Assembly (NCBI GenBank): GCA_009746045.1
Contig: RPFO01000115.1
Span: 609,243-673,242 of the forward strand
Direction: 5' to 3'
Source of the DNA: Mesostigma viride
Taxonomy: Eukaryota; Streptophyta; Mesostigmatophyceae; Mesostigmatales; Mesostigmataceae
Length of the DNA stretch: 64,000 bases
Part shown: positions 22,218 through 34,735 of the stretch, in pieces
How the letters are laid out: the number at the start of each line of letters is the position of its first letter
Numbering within the stretch: position 1 is the stretch's first letter
The notes under the pieces: generated by a model
What the model saw: the letters and a program-made list of their open reading frames with translations, nothing else
Told to the model about the DNA's origin: nothing
Database searches by the model: none
Made by a program: the position numbers and the translations under genes

Positions 22218-23853
22218 TCAAGATGTGTGGGTCCCTGCAGGCAGGGGTGGAAGAGGACGGACATTTGGTCAATCTAGTTTTAGTTGTTGAAAGTTTACCT
22301 ACAATGCACTGGCCTGGGTGGTCAAAGGTGTGCATTCCTTTTACTTGTCAGTGTCCGATTGCAGTGTCCGACACAGGCATTACCCAATTCAGTGATTAGG
22401 CAAGACTGATTAAGTGAGACAACTATCGTTCAACAACGCATTAATTTGGTAGACATCCACACTTGAGAAGCAATGAGTTGGGTTTAGAACTTTGTAAAAA
22501 TGTAGGCATATCTACGCCCTTGATATCTACGCCCTACTATAAAGTGAGACAGTGGTTAAGTGAGTATGAAAATTGAGACTGATATTTCTCTCATGCGTTG
22601 AATGTCAATTGCATGGGACAGTGTGGATAATTTTGATCATGCAGGAGCCAGGGGGTAAGACTTATTCCTTTATCTAAACTATCGCAGGTGGACCGTGGTA
22701 CGTTGATAAAAAAATTCATGCACGGTTTATCAAGTGAGACAACTATGCCTGGACGCATGGCGATCCAACGCCGTGGAAGGACTAGCTAGGGTAGTTGTCT
22801 GAGAGGAAAGACGCAAATTAAGGCCGCGGGAGCCGCGTGGCTATCTGTACCGGGCATGACACGCAAGGACATACTTACTTACTTCAACTGCCGATAGCAC
22901 AGCGGACCACGTGCAGGTAACGACACTTCGTATTATTAGCAAGTTCAGGACTTGGTCAGCCAGCAACTAAGTATAAGTGATCATTAGAGGTAAGAAGTTC
23001 ATCAACTTAAAACTGGCCAGATGGTTCGCATAATGGCTGCCCTATCACAGTATCAAGTCAAGTGCTGACTGAAAGCAATTGATAATGTAGATATTTGAGG
23101 GCAAACCCCAAACCTGCAGCAGATGCTACAAAGAGGCCGCATATTTCTGATGAGAGACAGTGTTTCTCATCAGAGATATAAAGACATTTGAGCCAGGTTT
23201 ACAATGGGAAAAAAAAGAACCACAAACGTCCTGGTGTGCACATCTCCACACGGCTGCCATGGGCCATGACACTGCCATAAATCCAATCACATCCAAAATA
23301 AAAACTTCAGCTGGTCCTGGTCAGTGAAGTTAGGCTATAGGCTCTCATCACTGCAGCTACAACTGGCACAGCGGGTGCCCCAGTAAACCTTGTCGAGAGG
23401 AACGACACGTGGCGTATCCGTGAGGGTAGTCCACACACAAGAGGTGGGCAGATGCTGCCACGTCATGCACTCAGGCAGCCCACCCACTCACCCACCCACC
23501 CAACCACCCACGGATGATAACAGAATTCCTGCAAGCACAACCCGAAAGCATACTTGCTGGCGGCCCCTGCTATTGCGTCGGGCCATAGTGCCTAGATGTG
23601 CCTGAACCATGCGGCGGCCGACCCCACTCAAGTGAGCATGGCACATCCATGCAGCGCCACCCAACAGGCCGCATGGGGGGTTATTAGCCCCCCGCGGCCC
23701 ACAGGCCATCTAGGCAGGAAACATGTCTCCACGGCTATCCTGCATGCCACCCGCATGCCACTTTCCTTCGACCTTATCTCTTAATGGCCATCGTCCCCCC
23801 CCCCCCCCCCCCCCTTCCGATCCCCCCACAGGCGCGCGCACACCCGCGCCGGC
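22218..23853. other. Region between the GT29 and ankyrin genes (convergent 3' ends)
   Basis: Non-coding and AT-richer. AAGTGAGACAACTA occurs at 22414 and 22733 with a shortened form at 22542, hinting at an old repeat. A C-run of about 19 bases lies at 23796-23814, just past the end of the ankyrin gene. I see no gene. Confidence 0.3.
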
Positions 23854-25185
23854 TCACATGAGCGCGCACACCTGCGAGTCGTGCACCGACCCCTTCTTGG
23901 ACTCGGACGCTGGCATCTGGAACTTCTTGAGCCGCTCAAACTCGTCGCCCGCCTTCTTGCTGTCCAGCTCGCTCTTGAGGCTGTCGTACAGCCGCTTGTA
24001 GTCCTGGTACGCCTCGAACACACGCTTGTAGTCCTCCTTCATCGAGAGCGCCGGTATGTGCTGTGCCTCCCGCTTGCGCAGCTCCTCCAGCTCCTTGGTC
24101 AGCAGCCGGTTGGTGATCGACAGCTTCTCCAGCGCGACCTCGGGCTGGTCCTGCCCCGCCGCGGTGGCCAGGACCTCATGCAGGGACTCGGCGGTACTGG
24201 ACCGCGACAACGTGCGGATGAGCCCACTGTCCACGTCCTGGAGGAGTGGGCCCCACTGCTTCCCAATTGAGAGCATCAGTGGTGGCGCGCTCGAAGCGGC
24301 GGCGCCACTTGGCGGCTTGCGGCGCGCCCCCCTCATCGCGCTCCTCTCCATCGCCTCCTGCACCAACAGATAATCGCTGCACGTCTCCGCCGCCTCCCCC
24401 GCCGCGCGCCCCAGCTGCAGCAAGCACACGCGATGGTCCCCCTCGGACGCGCAGTCGTCGTCCGTGTCGCCCGCTCGGTCATCCCCCCACCCGCCATCCT
24501 CCAGGGACCCACCCAGCATCACGTACTGCGTCCGGTGGTGCCGCCCCGTGCGCGGCACGTGCACCGATATCGTCGCAATCTCAAACGGGTCGGCCGTGAG
24601 CTCCTTCATGCGGGTGTACGCCTCCGCCAGCGCGCCCAGGTCCTCCACAAACCCGCCGAACGCCGCCCAGGTGAGCGCGGTGCGCCCGTGCGCGTCCTTG
24701 GCGTTCCGATTGACCCCCGCTTGGAGTAACAGCTCGACCACGTCACAGTATCCCGCCTCGGCCGCCAGGATCAGTGCCGTCTTGCTGCTGTGGCTCTCGC
24801 ACAGCTCCAGCGACGGCTTGGCCGCGAGTAGCAGCTTGACCACATCACGGAAACCGTTGCGCGAGGCCACACACAGCGGGGACATGCCGTCCTCCGCCAC
24901 CGCATCCTTATCCGCTCCGGCTGCTAGCAGCACCTTGACCGCGTGTGCATGGCCGGTCTCCGCGGCTACAAACAGGGCGGTCTTGCCACTGGTGTTCGCG
25001 ATGTCGACGCGCGCACCGGCCTTGAGCAGCACATCCACGGTCTCCGATTCCGACGCGCTGCATGCTTCGTGCAATGCGGTGTTGCCGCGGCGGTCGCGCT
25101 GGTCGATGTCGGCACCGGCCGCCAGCCGCTTCTTGAGTTCCACAACGTCGCCGCGCCCCGAGCAGGCCAGAAAGGAAGTGTCCAT
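23854..25185 (-). CDS. Ankyrin-repeat, coiled-coil protein ending in a CaaX box
   Basis: A single-exon frame of 443 residues starting at the ATG at 25183-25185. Residues ~1-170 are five ankyrin repeats with the usual G-x-TALH-A / VVELLLxAGA pattern (RRGNTALHEACSA, SGKTALFVAAETG, DGMSPLCVASRNG, SKTALILAAEAG, GRTALTWAAFGG). Residues ~180-340 are acidic and variable. Residues ~345-430 are charged and heptad-like (EKLSITNRLLTKELEELRKRE..., YKRVFEAYQDYKRLYDSLKSEL), predicting a coiled coil. The protein ends CALM, a good farnesylation-type CaaX motif, so it may be anchored to a membrane while its ankyrin part binds a partner. The anchoring is inferred. It runs divergently from the RRM gene and convergently with the GT29 gene. 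Confidence 0.85.
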   Translation of the reverse strand: MDTSFLACSGRGDVVELKKRLAAGADIDQRDRRGNTALHEACSASESETVDVLLKAGARVDIANTSGKTALFVAAETGHAHAVKVLLAAGADKDAVAEDGMSPLCVASRNGFRDVVKLLLAAKPSLELCESHSSKTALILAAEAGYCDVVELLLQAGVNRNAKDAHGRTALTWAAFGGFVEDLGALAEAYTRMKELTADPFEIATISVHVPRTGRHHRTQYVMLGGSLEDGGWGDDRAGDTDDDCASEGDHRVCLLQLGRAAGEAAETCSDYLLVQEAMERSAMRGARRKPPSGAAASSAPPLMLSIGKQWGPLLQDVDSGLIRTLSRSSTAESLHEVLATAAGQDQPEVALEKLSITNRLLTKELEELRKREAQHIPALSMKEDYKRVFEAYQDYKRLYDSLKSELDSKKAGDEFERLKKFQMPASESKKGSVHDSQVCALM

Positions 25186-26559
25186 TACTAAACGCCGGAT
25201 ACGTCACGCATGCACGCTGCGCTTAAAGCCCGGCATTGCCAGCAATGCCACGTTTCGACGACCAAGGAAACAAAGAAAGACTGAATGTGTGTGCCTACTC
25301 CCGGCGTCCTGGCAAGATGGCAAGGCTGTCATAATTCACCACAAGAATACGATCCATGCGGCTTACTGAAGGCGCCCATTGTCCATGAGGCGCTCGTTCC
25401 ACCCCCCGCAGGGATCTGGCATTTCGTCGTTCTGTTCCACGTATATCCCGTGTGATTTAGACAATAATTGACAGCCGCAAAATTACCATGTCACACTAAT
25501 GCGCCGGCGAAAACGAGATGGATTCCTTACAGCAGCAGCCGCTGGATGGTGCAAATCATCAAAGGCCATCACCACGACGACTGCAAAGGTACTAGGATTC
25601 CATCGCGCATGTAAGCGACCGACAGTTACCGCCATTGGGCACCCAGCAAGTCTGCCGATGGCAGGGGTCGATCGGCTAAAAACGCTAAGAAACCAGTGCA
25701 GCGAGAAAAGAAGCTTCGCTGACAAGGTTTCGAGTTCTGGTGGCAGCGTCGAAATGGCGTTGCTTCTTACAAAGTCGCGAGTGAATTGTTTTCCCTCCAC
25801 TCCGACCTCCGGGCGCGAAAATGGTGTCTCCCTGGCCTTTGCCACTTATCACTGTGAGTTCCTGGCTCACGCGAAAATGGTGTCACCCTGGCCTTCCCAA
25901 TATATCACAGTGATTTCCTGGTGATTTCCTGGCTCTGCCCAGTATCTACTGAACCTGTGAGTCTGTGACCCCACCACCAAGGAACAAACGCATTTTACCC
26001 ACCTTATGTCTGTAACACCCGCCAGCTTGAGGTTACAGATTCTCAGGTTCAGTTAGGATCTTGAGTCCTACCTTCGCGACATTATTTTGGGGATTATTAC
26101 GATCGCAGAGCCAGGGCTGGTTTTGGGCGAAAAGATCTTAAAGTAGGCATAAAGGGTGGTAAATAGCGGTGGAGGCCGGAGGGGTGTACGCCAGTACGCG
26201 CTTTAGAACGCGAGGGACGAGGGTGGGTGACCGTGAGTCCGTGACCTGTACATGCCTATATATGTTGAATGTATGTTGAATAAGATTGTCTGGACTCGAT
26301 TTCAGGTAGAAGAGTCGGACCGCTTGAAGGCTGAAGCGCGTGTATCCACTCGAGCCTGGGCGAAAGCCGACAGGGGAACCTGGGGAAGATCGAGATCTCC
26401 GTTAAAGAGGCAGCGGATCATGGTTGCTGACACCGTTTGAGTTCTTTCGCCGCGCCTTACCGTACGAAACTTCATTGATTTTTAAAATGATTCTTGGCGG
26501 AATCTTCTAGTTTTAACATTAATTTTGGGCTGCTGCGCAGGCTGGCGCCTGGCAGCTAC
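25186..26559. other. Divergent upstream region between the ankyrin and RRM genes
   Basis: No convincing gene. A 56-bp direct duplication lies at 25816-25925 (GCGAAAATGGTGTC..CCCTGGCC, then TATCAC..GTGA..TTCCTGG). It probably holds the promoters of both flanking genes; I could not identify a TATA box. Confidence 0.3.
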
Positions 26560-26561
26560 TA

Positions 26562-26898
26562 CAGTCATTACAACGTTAAGTTGCGATCGCCGCCCAAAAC
26601 TTGGCGTCGAAACTTAACGCGGTAACGCAACTTAACGCGGGTACGTAACCTTAACGGTATTATTAGGCTAGCATCCCACCCCCTCCTCCTCTGACGGACT
26701 TCTATACGGCAATCGACAGCTCTCGTCAAGCCCGATCCAGCTGCCGCATCAAGTCGCCCGAAGACCATTTTTCCGGCCAGATATTTACCGAAAGGTGGGC
26801 GGTGGAAGTATGTAGGTATACGGCGCCCCACTTACCGGCGTCGCAACTTAACGCGGTTACGCCACCTTAAGAAACGCAACTTAACGCGGTAATGACTG
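26562..26898. mobile_element. Tc1/mariner-like MITE flanked by TA
   Basis: 337 bp with ~24-bp terminal inverted repeats (CAGTCATTAC..CGTTAAGTTGCG on the left, its complement on the right) and TA directly outside each end (26560-26561, 26899-26900). Ends in CAGT/ACTG and a TA target are typical of the Tc1/mariner group. CAACTTAACGCGG occurs several times inside, on both arms. It lies 230 bp upstream of the RRM gene start. Confidence 0.75.
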
Positions 26899-27126
26899 TA
26901 TAATATAATTATGGCCAACTTTGCCCAGTGCCTAGTGCCCACTGCCCAGTGCCCAATCCCAGTGCCCACCTGTACCCACTGCCCACTGCCAGGCGCCAGC
27001 AGCCATTGCTCGCCATGGACATATGACGCAAGACTCAATACATAAGCGGACTGACGATTTATTTCTCGGATTTTTTTAAGGCGTCCCCGACGGAAAGAGT
27101 GATTGATTATTGATATCGAGCCGCAA

Positions 27127-29762
27127 ATGGCGCAATACCAGGAAGGCTCTTACGAATCTCACGCCACCAATGAAGTGCGCACGTTATGGATGGGCGACTT
27201 GGCGCCTTGGATGGATGAGAATTACCTGCACGGGCTGTTTCAGTGGACAGGCGAAGTATCACATGTAAAGGTTATACGCAGCAAACAGAGTGGTCAGCCT
27301 GAAGGTTATGGATTTGTCGAGTTTAACACGAATGCGTGCGCCGAAAAAGTGCTCCAGACTTGCAATGGCACTCAGATTCCCGGAACAGAGCAACGTGAGG
27401 ACGCAGTCCTTTGCACCATATTCCGTCATGCATTTGCCTCGTGCTGCATGCATGCTGTTGTTTTCGTTGTTTGAACAGTACTAAATTTACTCTTCAATAA
27501 CTTCTGCTTTCGGATGCTTTCCGCGGTTGCAGTTTACCGCCTGAACTGGGCCTCGTTCGGCATTGGCGAGAGACGACCTGAAGGTACTGCCAAACTGTCA
27601 GCCCTTGTCATGCATAGCGATTCCCCAGAACTGAATTTACGCAGCTTCGTACATGTGTATCGCTTTCGAGCACGCATACGCCCCGAATAAACGGCCTGTG
27701 TAGTTGCCTGACTGGCGTGCCGGCTCTCTCTCCGTTCTCTCGTCTGCTTTCTCCGGGGCTGCGCTGTTGGCGAATGCAGGCGCCGGAAGCTCCCCGGAGT
27801 TTTCCGTGTTTGTTGGGGACCTGTCGCATGACGTCACCGACCTGCTCCTGCAGACAACGTTCAGCCAGCACTACAGCTCTGTCAAAAGTGCGAAGGTAAG
27901 CACGGGGAGGCAAGGGCCTTGGATGGCTTGCCTCGGCTGCTTGCCTAGCTCTACGGTTTCTTCAAGTGCGACAAGGCAGTGAGAAACTACATGGTGTGCA
28001 CTGTCTGGCCACAAGCTAGGGATGCAAGGTAGTTAGGGGGTAGGGAGGAGGGTAGGGAGTGGTAAGGGAGGCAAGGGGCTTGGTGGTTTGCCTCGCCTGC
28101 ACTTCTTGTCCAGCGCGCCTTCTCAGCATGGACACAATCGCTCGCAATGATTAGATTTTCGTTTAAGTTTGTTATATTTCTATTTTAGTTTACAACCGCT
28201 GCCTAGGACAACCCTCGACATTTGCGTGCGGTTCCGCTCCCCGCATTGCCCGGCTTGTGGCTGGGCACCACCCTGCTGGCGGTGAGGTCAGTGCGAGGCT
28301 TCCACCTGGCGCAGCCCATGGTCAGATGCGCATGGCGCTGCCGGCACGCATGGCGCTGCCGGCACGCATGGCGCTGCCGGCACGCATGGCGCTGCCGGCA
28401 CGCATGGCGCTGCCGGCACGCATGGCGCTGCCGGCACGCATGGCGCTGCCGGCACGCATGGTCCCTCTTCTCTATCTGTGCAGAGCATGCGGTTTGCTGT
28501 AAGGTCACTGTGCCAATGACAGGGTGTTTCAGAGAGTGAAACGCGGGTTTGTATGCTGGGAAAGCGCATGGTGTGCACCAACTGACCGCACAGGTCCCCC
28601 TGGCTGATAGTTTGAGAAGGCGATCGCTTGTTTCAAACGTTTTGGTCCCATTTGCTCCTTGCCCAAAGCTCTCTGCTCTCAAACGTCCCGCTTGCATTTC
28701 CGTTTGTTGGTCGGTGGGCATACCACCAAGACTATGCTGGACACACTCTACTTGGATGGATCTATGAAAATAGCCACTACCGCGTGGTGCAGCCGTGCTG
28801 GCACGTTATGGATGGGCGCGGCTCGCCACAGACCGCCCTGCCACCATCCCCACCCCCCCCCCGCACTATGCCACCTCGTTTTCCACCCTCTCATGGGCAG
28901 CCAATTCTATCTTCCCTGGGCAGGTGTCAAGTCTAATTTTGTCGGTGCCTGGCGTCATCTGCCCCCCCCCGCCCCCGGCCCCCCCCCCGCGCGTGCAGGT
29001 GGTCACCGACCCCCAGACCGGCCGCTCCAAGGTATGCTGGCACGCGCTTGCTCCACATGGCGTGCCTGCAGGTCTTCTCTGCACAGGCTGGGCCCCAGGC
29101 TAGGACACCCCCGGCTAGGGCGCTGGAAAAGCGGACTCCAACCATTTGCAGGGGTTGCCCTGGCATTGGTGGGAGGTGTTGTGGTGGAAGAGCCTAGCAG
29201 GAGCACGGCACATTTCACCCTCGTATGTGTAAAGATTTCACCCTCTTATGTCTAAACATTTCACCCTCTTATGTGTGAACATTTCACCCTCTTATGTCTA
29301 AACATGTCACCCTCTTATGAGTACACATTTAACCCTCGTATGTCTAAATTTTTCTAGCTGGACCTCTCCTCACCCTGGTCCATAACTGTTCCCCTTTCGC
29401 CACTCCCTGCTCGTGCGTGTGCGGTGCAGGGCTACGGGTTTGTCCGCTTCTCGGTAGAGGCGGACCGCGACCGGGCGATGGCCGAGCTGAACGGTAAGGG
29501 TGGATTCCATGGACGAGATATGGACAGTGAGGGGGAGGGGCATTGAGGGGGCCGGGAGGTATAGGACGAGAGGGGGAGAGAGGAACGGCGAGGGGGTTAA
29601 AATGCGTGATGGGTGCAGATGACCAGTGAAGGGGGGAGGCCGAGGCTGGGGGATAGGGAAAGGGGCGGTGGCTCTCAGGCTGTGTGTATAGGATGTGTGC
29701 GCACATGTGTGCGTGATCTGATGGCAGATGCATTTGGTGAGAAAGTAGTCGTGAAAGTAGTG

Positions 29763-29793
<31 letters not shown>

Positions 29794-32700
29794 CGGTATG
29801 TGTGTGCGTGTGTGTGTGTGTGTGCGTGTGTGTGTGTTTGTGATGGTGGTGGTGGTGAAGGGGCTGGGTATTTATGGGACAGCGCATCTTGTTGAGTCAC
29901 TGTGGTCATGCATACTGCCGCCGCACGGAACGGTTCTGGTGGGGTGAACCTGTCCCCTCTTTCATGGTCCTTTCATGCGCTGACATGCTGACGCTGTTCT
30001 CGCGATGTATCCTGTGTTGCTTTCGGTTTGCTTGGCCACAGGTCAATTCCTGAATGGGCGCGCGATGAGGATCAGCTCCGCGACGCCTCGGAAGTCACGT
30101 AAGTTTGCCACCTGGCGATACCTGAGTAGCGCCTGACGGCACCTGGCAGTGCCCGATGGCACCTGGCAGCGCCCGGTGGCACCTGGCAGCGCCCGGTGGT
30201 ACCTGATGAGTCGCCACGTATGGGATGTGGAAACCCATGCGTTGGTACGACAATGGCTGCACCCGAATGGTTGCGTGGGTGGGTTGTACTGTTGATGACG
30301 CAAGTTCTTACGATTTCACGGCATGCATCGATCACCCTCACCGCTGGAACCACCGCCAGGTATTCCTATCTTTATCGGGCATCTCTACATGCATTTGTCG
30401 CCTAGTCGCTCAAGAGGTTTGTGTAGCTGCCCGGTGGCGCGTCATGGGAGCATGTGGACTTCATTCCTTGTGCCGGCATGTGGGGATTTGGCTGCCAGGT
30501 GGCTTCCCACCGTACCAAGCAAGACCTTGCCTGCCTGCCTCGCCTGCCCGCCCTCTCGCCGGCCCTGTCAGCGTACATGTGGCTACCAAGCCTGGTGTGG
30601 CAGCTCGACAAACACTTGGCAAGTGCGCCTTTTCGCTAGGTATTTCGGGGGTGATACCTCTAGCTCACATGGTCGGGTTCGATTATCGTTAGACTCTCTG
30701 TTGTATCAGTCGTGTGACTATGACCGCTGATGCTCTGCCTCACTGTACGCTGTCACCTACTGGGTCGTGCCCTGCAGAAGCGGCGGGGGGTGCGGCGGGC
30801 TCCGGTTACCCCAGTCAGGGCCAAGGATACGGGTACCCTGCACAACGGCAGAACTACGGTGGCTACCAGCAGCCGTATGGGGGGGGGGGTTACGCAGCAG
30901 CTGGCACACCAGGCAGCGAAGAGGACCCCAACAACACCACGGTGGGTGGCGGGGGGAAGGTTTTTGTTTCAAGGAGACAATAGTATTGCCACGATCCACG
31001 CTGGCCTGCTAGCCGCTTTTGGGGATAGCCGCTCATGGGGCCGGTGCGACGATGTGTGCTTGCAGGCTTTGGGCAAGGGGGATTGTGGCGGGGCGGCAGC
31101 TGGTTGCTGTCTCGCAGCATGCTATGCTTTGCGAGGGCGACCCATCAAGGGGTTTTATTCCATTGTTCGAGCGGGCTATCGTTTTGTGCGGGCTCTTGTC
31201 GTGCTCTGCATGTCCCCGTGCCCGGCTCAGACAAGTCTCCGCTCAACCCGATGCGTTGTCGATGGGTATGGGGGGGGTTGTAATGCTGGTGACGCGCATT
31301 CCCATGCCTGGCGGCTGCGCGTTGTAGACCACGTTTTCTGCTGCTCGTGCCCTTGCAGGCTACTCATGGACTTGTGGGGGAAAACGTGGGAGTTAGGGCC
31401 GATCGCTGTCATCTCCTTGCGTGCACTGCCTTGTTAGATATCACTATGGCCAATGGTTGGGTAACCACCGAGTAGTATCTCGCTTGTCTTGCGGTGTGTA
31501 CGTGTTTATGCTTGCACCCTCGATTCCTTGTGCATGGATCGTCCAGATCTTCGTTGGCGGCCTCAGCCCAACGGTGACCGAAGAGGAGCTGCGGGCCGCC
31601 TTCTCGGGCCAAGGCGAGCCGGCCTACGTGAAGATCCCCACGGGCAAGGGATGCGGCTTTGTGCAATATTCGTACAGGTAATGGGGGCAACATGATGGTA
31701 TTTCGAGGGGGTTATGATTGCTTGTTGGCGGGTGTGCGTCCAACAGCCAGGCCCCGCTTTGTCTGACATGGACCTGAAGTGAATTATTAGTAATGCCAGA
31801 GATTAATGACACTTTTATATATGGTTGCAATATGCCAGGACGTGACGTGTGACAGGGTTGGTGACAGGGCCCTATGGTATCCCTGGGATTGGCTGAGTGC
31901 ATGGCCGGTTGTGTGCCATGGGGCGCATGGGCGTTGGGTCGTCATCTCGCATATTTGGATGCTTGTCTCGGTGTCTGCTGGGCCCAGAGTGGTCTGTTGA
32001 GCATTTACCACTTTCCCCGGCAAGCAAGCAACTGAGAGTGTTCCGCGGTGAAAGGGGGACATGGGACTACGTGTGCACGCGTACTGTAGCCTGAGGTGGG
32101 GTGGGATGCATACGAGGCTGGTTGTCAGTCATTCGTACTACGGTTCACTTGCCGCTTTGTATTTTTTATCACTGCTATGCTCGGTGGAGTGTGTCTTTGG
32201 AGGCATGGAAGGAGGGGCCATGCTTGGTTGTGCTGGTGTCGAGTTCTCTCGCCATGCACAGCGCCTCAAAAACAAGACATGGGATGTGGGCGCAGTATGA
32301 CAGGCCCGCACAAGGGCGGCTGCAAGCAGTCATGCGACAGCTACCCACGCAACCAGTCAGCATGTAGTACCCACAGGGTGTCGCTTGTGCTCACAGACGG
32401 TTGGCCATGGTGAAATGTTTAAGTCCTGTGTTGAGAGCTGCAGCTTACCATGTACAGGCTTGGATATGCTCTTGCATCTTGGGTCGGCATTTTCACTGAG
32501 ATTGTATGTTCCTGCCCCCCTCTGCCATCCACGACCCTCCTCTTGTACGGTGTTCCCCATCTGCAGGCCGCAGGCAGAGGAGGCCCTGGCGCGCATGCAG
32601 GGCGCCATCCTGGGAGGGCAGGCCATCCGGCTGTCGTGGGGACGTAGCCCAGCCAACAAGGTAACGGGGGGTCATGTGCAAGAGGGGAAGGGAATAATGA

Positions 32701-34280
32701 TGCCTTTGCTTGTCATGCTCCTGGTACACGTGCCCTGTGGGTGCTCCTGACACGGTGCCCAGATGAAACGTCGTCGATCGCCCCATGCACGGTGGCATCG
32801 GATCTGTTGACTCCCTGGGCGGGTGTAACATGATGGCATGGCGACAGGGGGGATGATGATGGTTCGCCCCCTGGATGTGCCTTGACTTGTAGCAGAAGCG
32901 TCTCCTGCATAATGGTTGAGTCCATCCTGTGTTCAATCCCACAGGTGTCCACAATGACCAGTGCCTGGTCTTCGTGCGGCTATCGCTACATCTATGCCAC
33001 TTTGTCGATTAGTGGCTTTTGTAATCTCAGCTCAGCCTTTGTCCTTCTGTGCATACAGTTCTGTATGCAGTTCTGTAGGTTAGTGGTCTAGGTCACAATG
33101 TTTGCCTCATTCTTGTCGTGCTCCTTTCACCCCCCCTCCCCATCACTGTCCTGGCCCCCCTTCCTCTCCCCCGCACCCCCCTTTCCCTTCTCCCCCTCCC
33201 CTTCCCTTCGCCCCCTCGCCCCCTTCCCTTTCCTTCCCTCCTCCCCCTTCCCCTTGGTTGACTTTTCCTGGCCCTGGGCCCCACAGCAGCGCGCTCAATA
33301 CCCCGCACCTCCCATGGCCCATGGCGGCCCACCCATGTACTACGACCACGCGGCGTACGCACATGACCCGTACGGCTACCAGCAGCACATGCCGCACGCG
33401 GCGCACCCAGGGGCGGTGCCTCCACAACCCCAGATGCAGGCGCACCCGCCACAGGGTGCCCAGGGCGCGGTAAGGTTCCGTGTCTTGTGGCTTTCAAGGC
33501 GGCTCTACCTTCAAAGGACTGATGGTTGTGTTTTTTTCCTCTTTGGTTGACATGTTAGATGAGGTCGGGCATGCCAAACCACAACTGTTGGCTGTATGTT
33601 TGTCAGTTCGCTAACACACAGGGGGTCTAGCAGCCGCACACGAGGAATGAATGAGCGCAGTGGACACTCGGTAGGGGGCTTGTAGGGAGGGTTGTCCTGT
33701 ATCTGTAGAAGAGCTATGCACCCTGGCCATGTCGGTTGCCAGGTCATGCCCGTGGCCCGGGTGGGAAGTAATGACCAGTTACACATGCATGCAGCGGCGT
33801 CATGCCCGTTTTATGATGGACACGCCTTGCCAGATTCATCGGTAAATCCATGGTACTGCCACTCCTCTTTGTGGTTGTCATTCTGTTTTACTGGTGGTAA
33901 TTTCCGGCCTCTTTTTTACTGGTGGTAATTTCGGGCCTCTGTGCCGTTATTGTGCTGGTGGTGATGGCCGTAGGTGGTCTCTCTCTGTCTGCCTTTGTCA
34001 TACGTGTTGGTTAAATCCTTCCCCCCCCCCCCCCCCCCCCCGGCCTCCCTCACATGTGAGTCAAACCGGACCCTCGGCCAAACATTGACGCTTTCATTTC
34101 CCTGCGGATGCGCCTGCAAGCAGCGCATGAGCGTGGTACCTGCCTTGACTGCGTGGTGAAACCTGCCTCCCCCCCCCCCCCTCTCACTGTTCTTTCGTTT
34201 GTTTGCGCGGGCTACTGTCTTTTCAGGCGGTGGCGGAGCAAAAGCTGGACCCGCTGGCACCTGTCGACGTCCCAGCGTGA
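27127..34280 (+). CDS. RBP47: Triple-RRM RNA-binding protein, RBP45/RBP47 type (11 exons)
   Basis: Exons 27127-27394, 27533-27583, 27780-27895, 28999-29031, 29430-29493, 30042-30098, 30778-30941, 31547-31677, 32567-32660, 33287-33469 and 34227-34280 all have GT-AG borders, and the phases agree throughout. The product is about 404 residues. RRM1 has TLWMGDL and GYGFVEF, followed by PGTEQ and the RLNWASFG signature of this family. RRM2 has SVFVGDL and, split over exons 4-5, GYGFVRF. RRM3 has IFVGGL and GCGFVQY, preceded by DPNNTT and followed by IRLSWGRSP. The C-terminus is Gln/Pro/Tyr-rich. Plant relatives bind U-rich and poly(A) RNA in the nucleus and in stress granules. The first in-frame ATG is at 27127. 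The last exon may instead splice out at GTGAGT (34276) to a short exon after 34370 ending near 34413. Confidence 0.92.
28331..28456. repeat. 18-bp minisatellite, 7 copies, in an RRM-gene intron
   Basis: The unit is CATGGCGCTGCCGGCACG, with perfect copies, inside the 1.1-kb intron 3 of the RRM gene. Confidence 0.95.
29214..29349. repeat. 24-bp intronic repeat, about 5 copies
   Basis: The unit is ATTTCACCCTCTTATGTCTA plus AACA, with small changes (TGTGTGAAC, GAGTACAC). It lies in intron 4 of the RRM gene. Confidence 0.85.
29760..29842. repeat. (GT)n-rich microsatellite in an RRM-gene intron
   Basis: GT dinucleotides with GTAT, GTGC and TTTG interruptions, inside intron 5. Confidence 0.9.
34021..34040. 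repeat. C20 homopolymer in the last RRM-gene intron
   Basis: A run of about 20 C. A second C-run of about 12 lies near 34171, shortly before the acceptor TTTTCAG of the last exon. Confidence 0.9.
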
Positions 34281-34423
34281 GTGCCACGAAGCCGCTGATG
34301 TCTCGAGATCTTTTTGCCGCACTCCTGCGATGCTGATGCTATATGGCCTCATATCCTTTGTGTGTGTCAGGGCGCTGGTAATGTCGGTCCTCACGATGCC
34401 CGTTCCCCCCTAGACGCACAGGC

Positions 34424-34735
34424 GCACAGGCGCACACATGCACACACGCACACACGCACACACGCACACACGCACACACGCACAGGCGCACACACGCACA
34501 CACGCACACACGCACACACGCACACACGCACACACGCACACACGCACACACGCACACGCGCACACGCGCACACGCGCACACGCGCACACGCGCACACGCG
34601 CACACGCGCACACGCGCACACGCGCACGCGCGCACACGCGCACACGCGCACACGCGCACACGCGCACACGCGCACAGGCGCACAGGCGCACAGGCGCACA
34701 GGCGCACACACGCACAGGCGCACAGGCGCATCGCG
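34424..34735. repeat. (CACACG/CGCACA)n microsatellite
   Basis: About 310 bp of 6-bp units that shift in blocks from CACACG to CACGCG to CACAGG. Spurious RTHAHTH and CVRVCAC frames run through it. Confidence 0.95.

Noticed and set aside
22218-23853. A gene between the GT29 and ankyrin genes
   Set aside because: Frames are short, without splice signals or coding bias.
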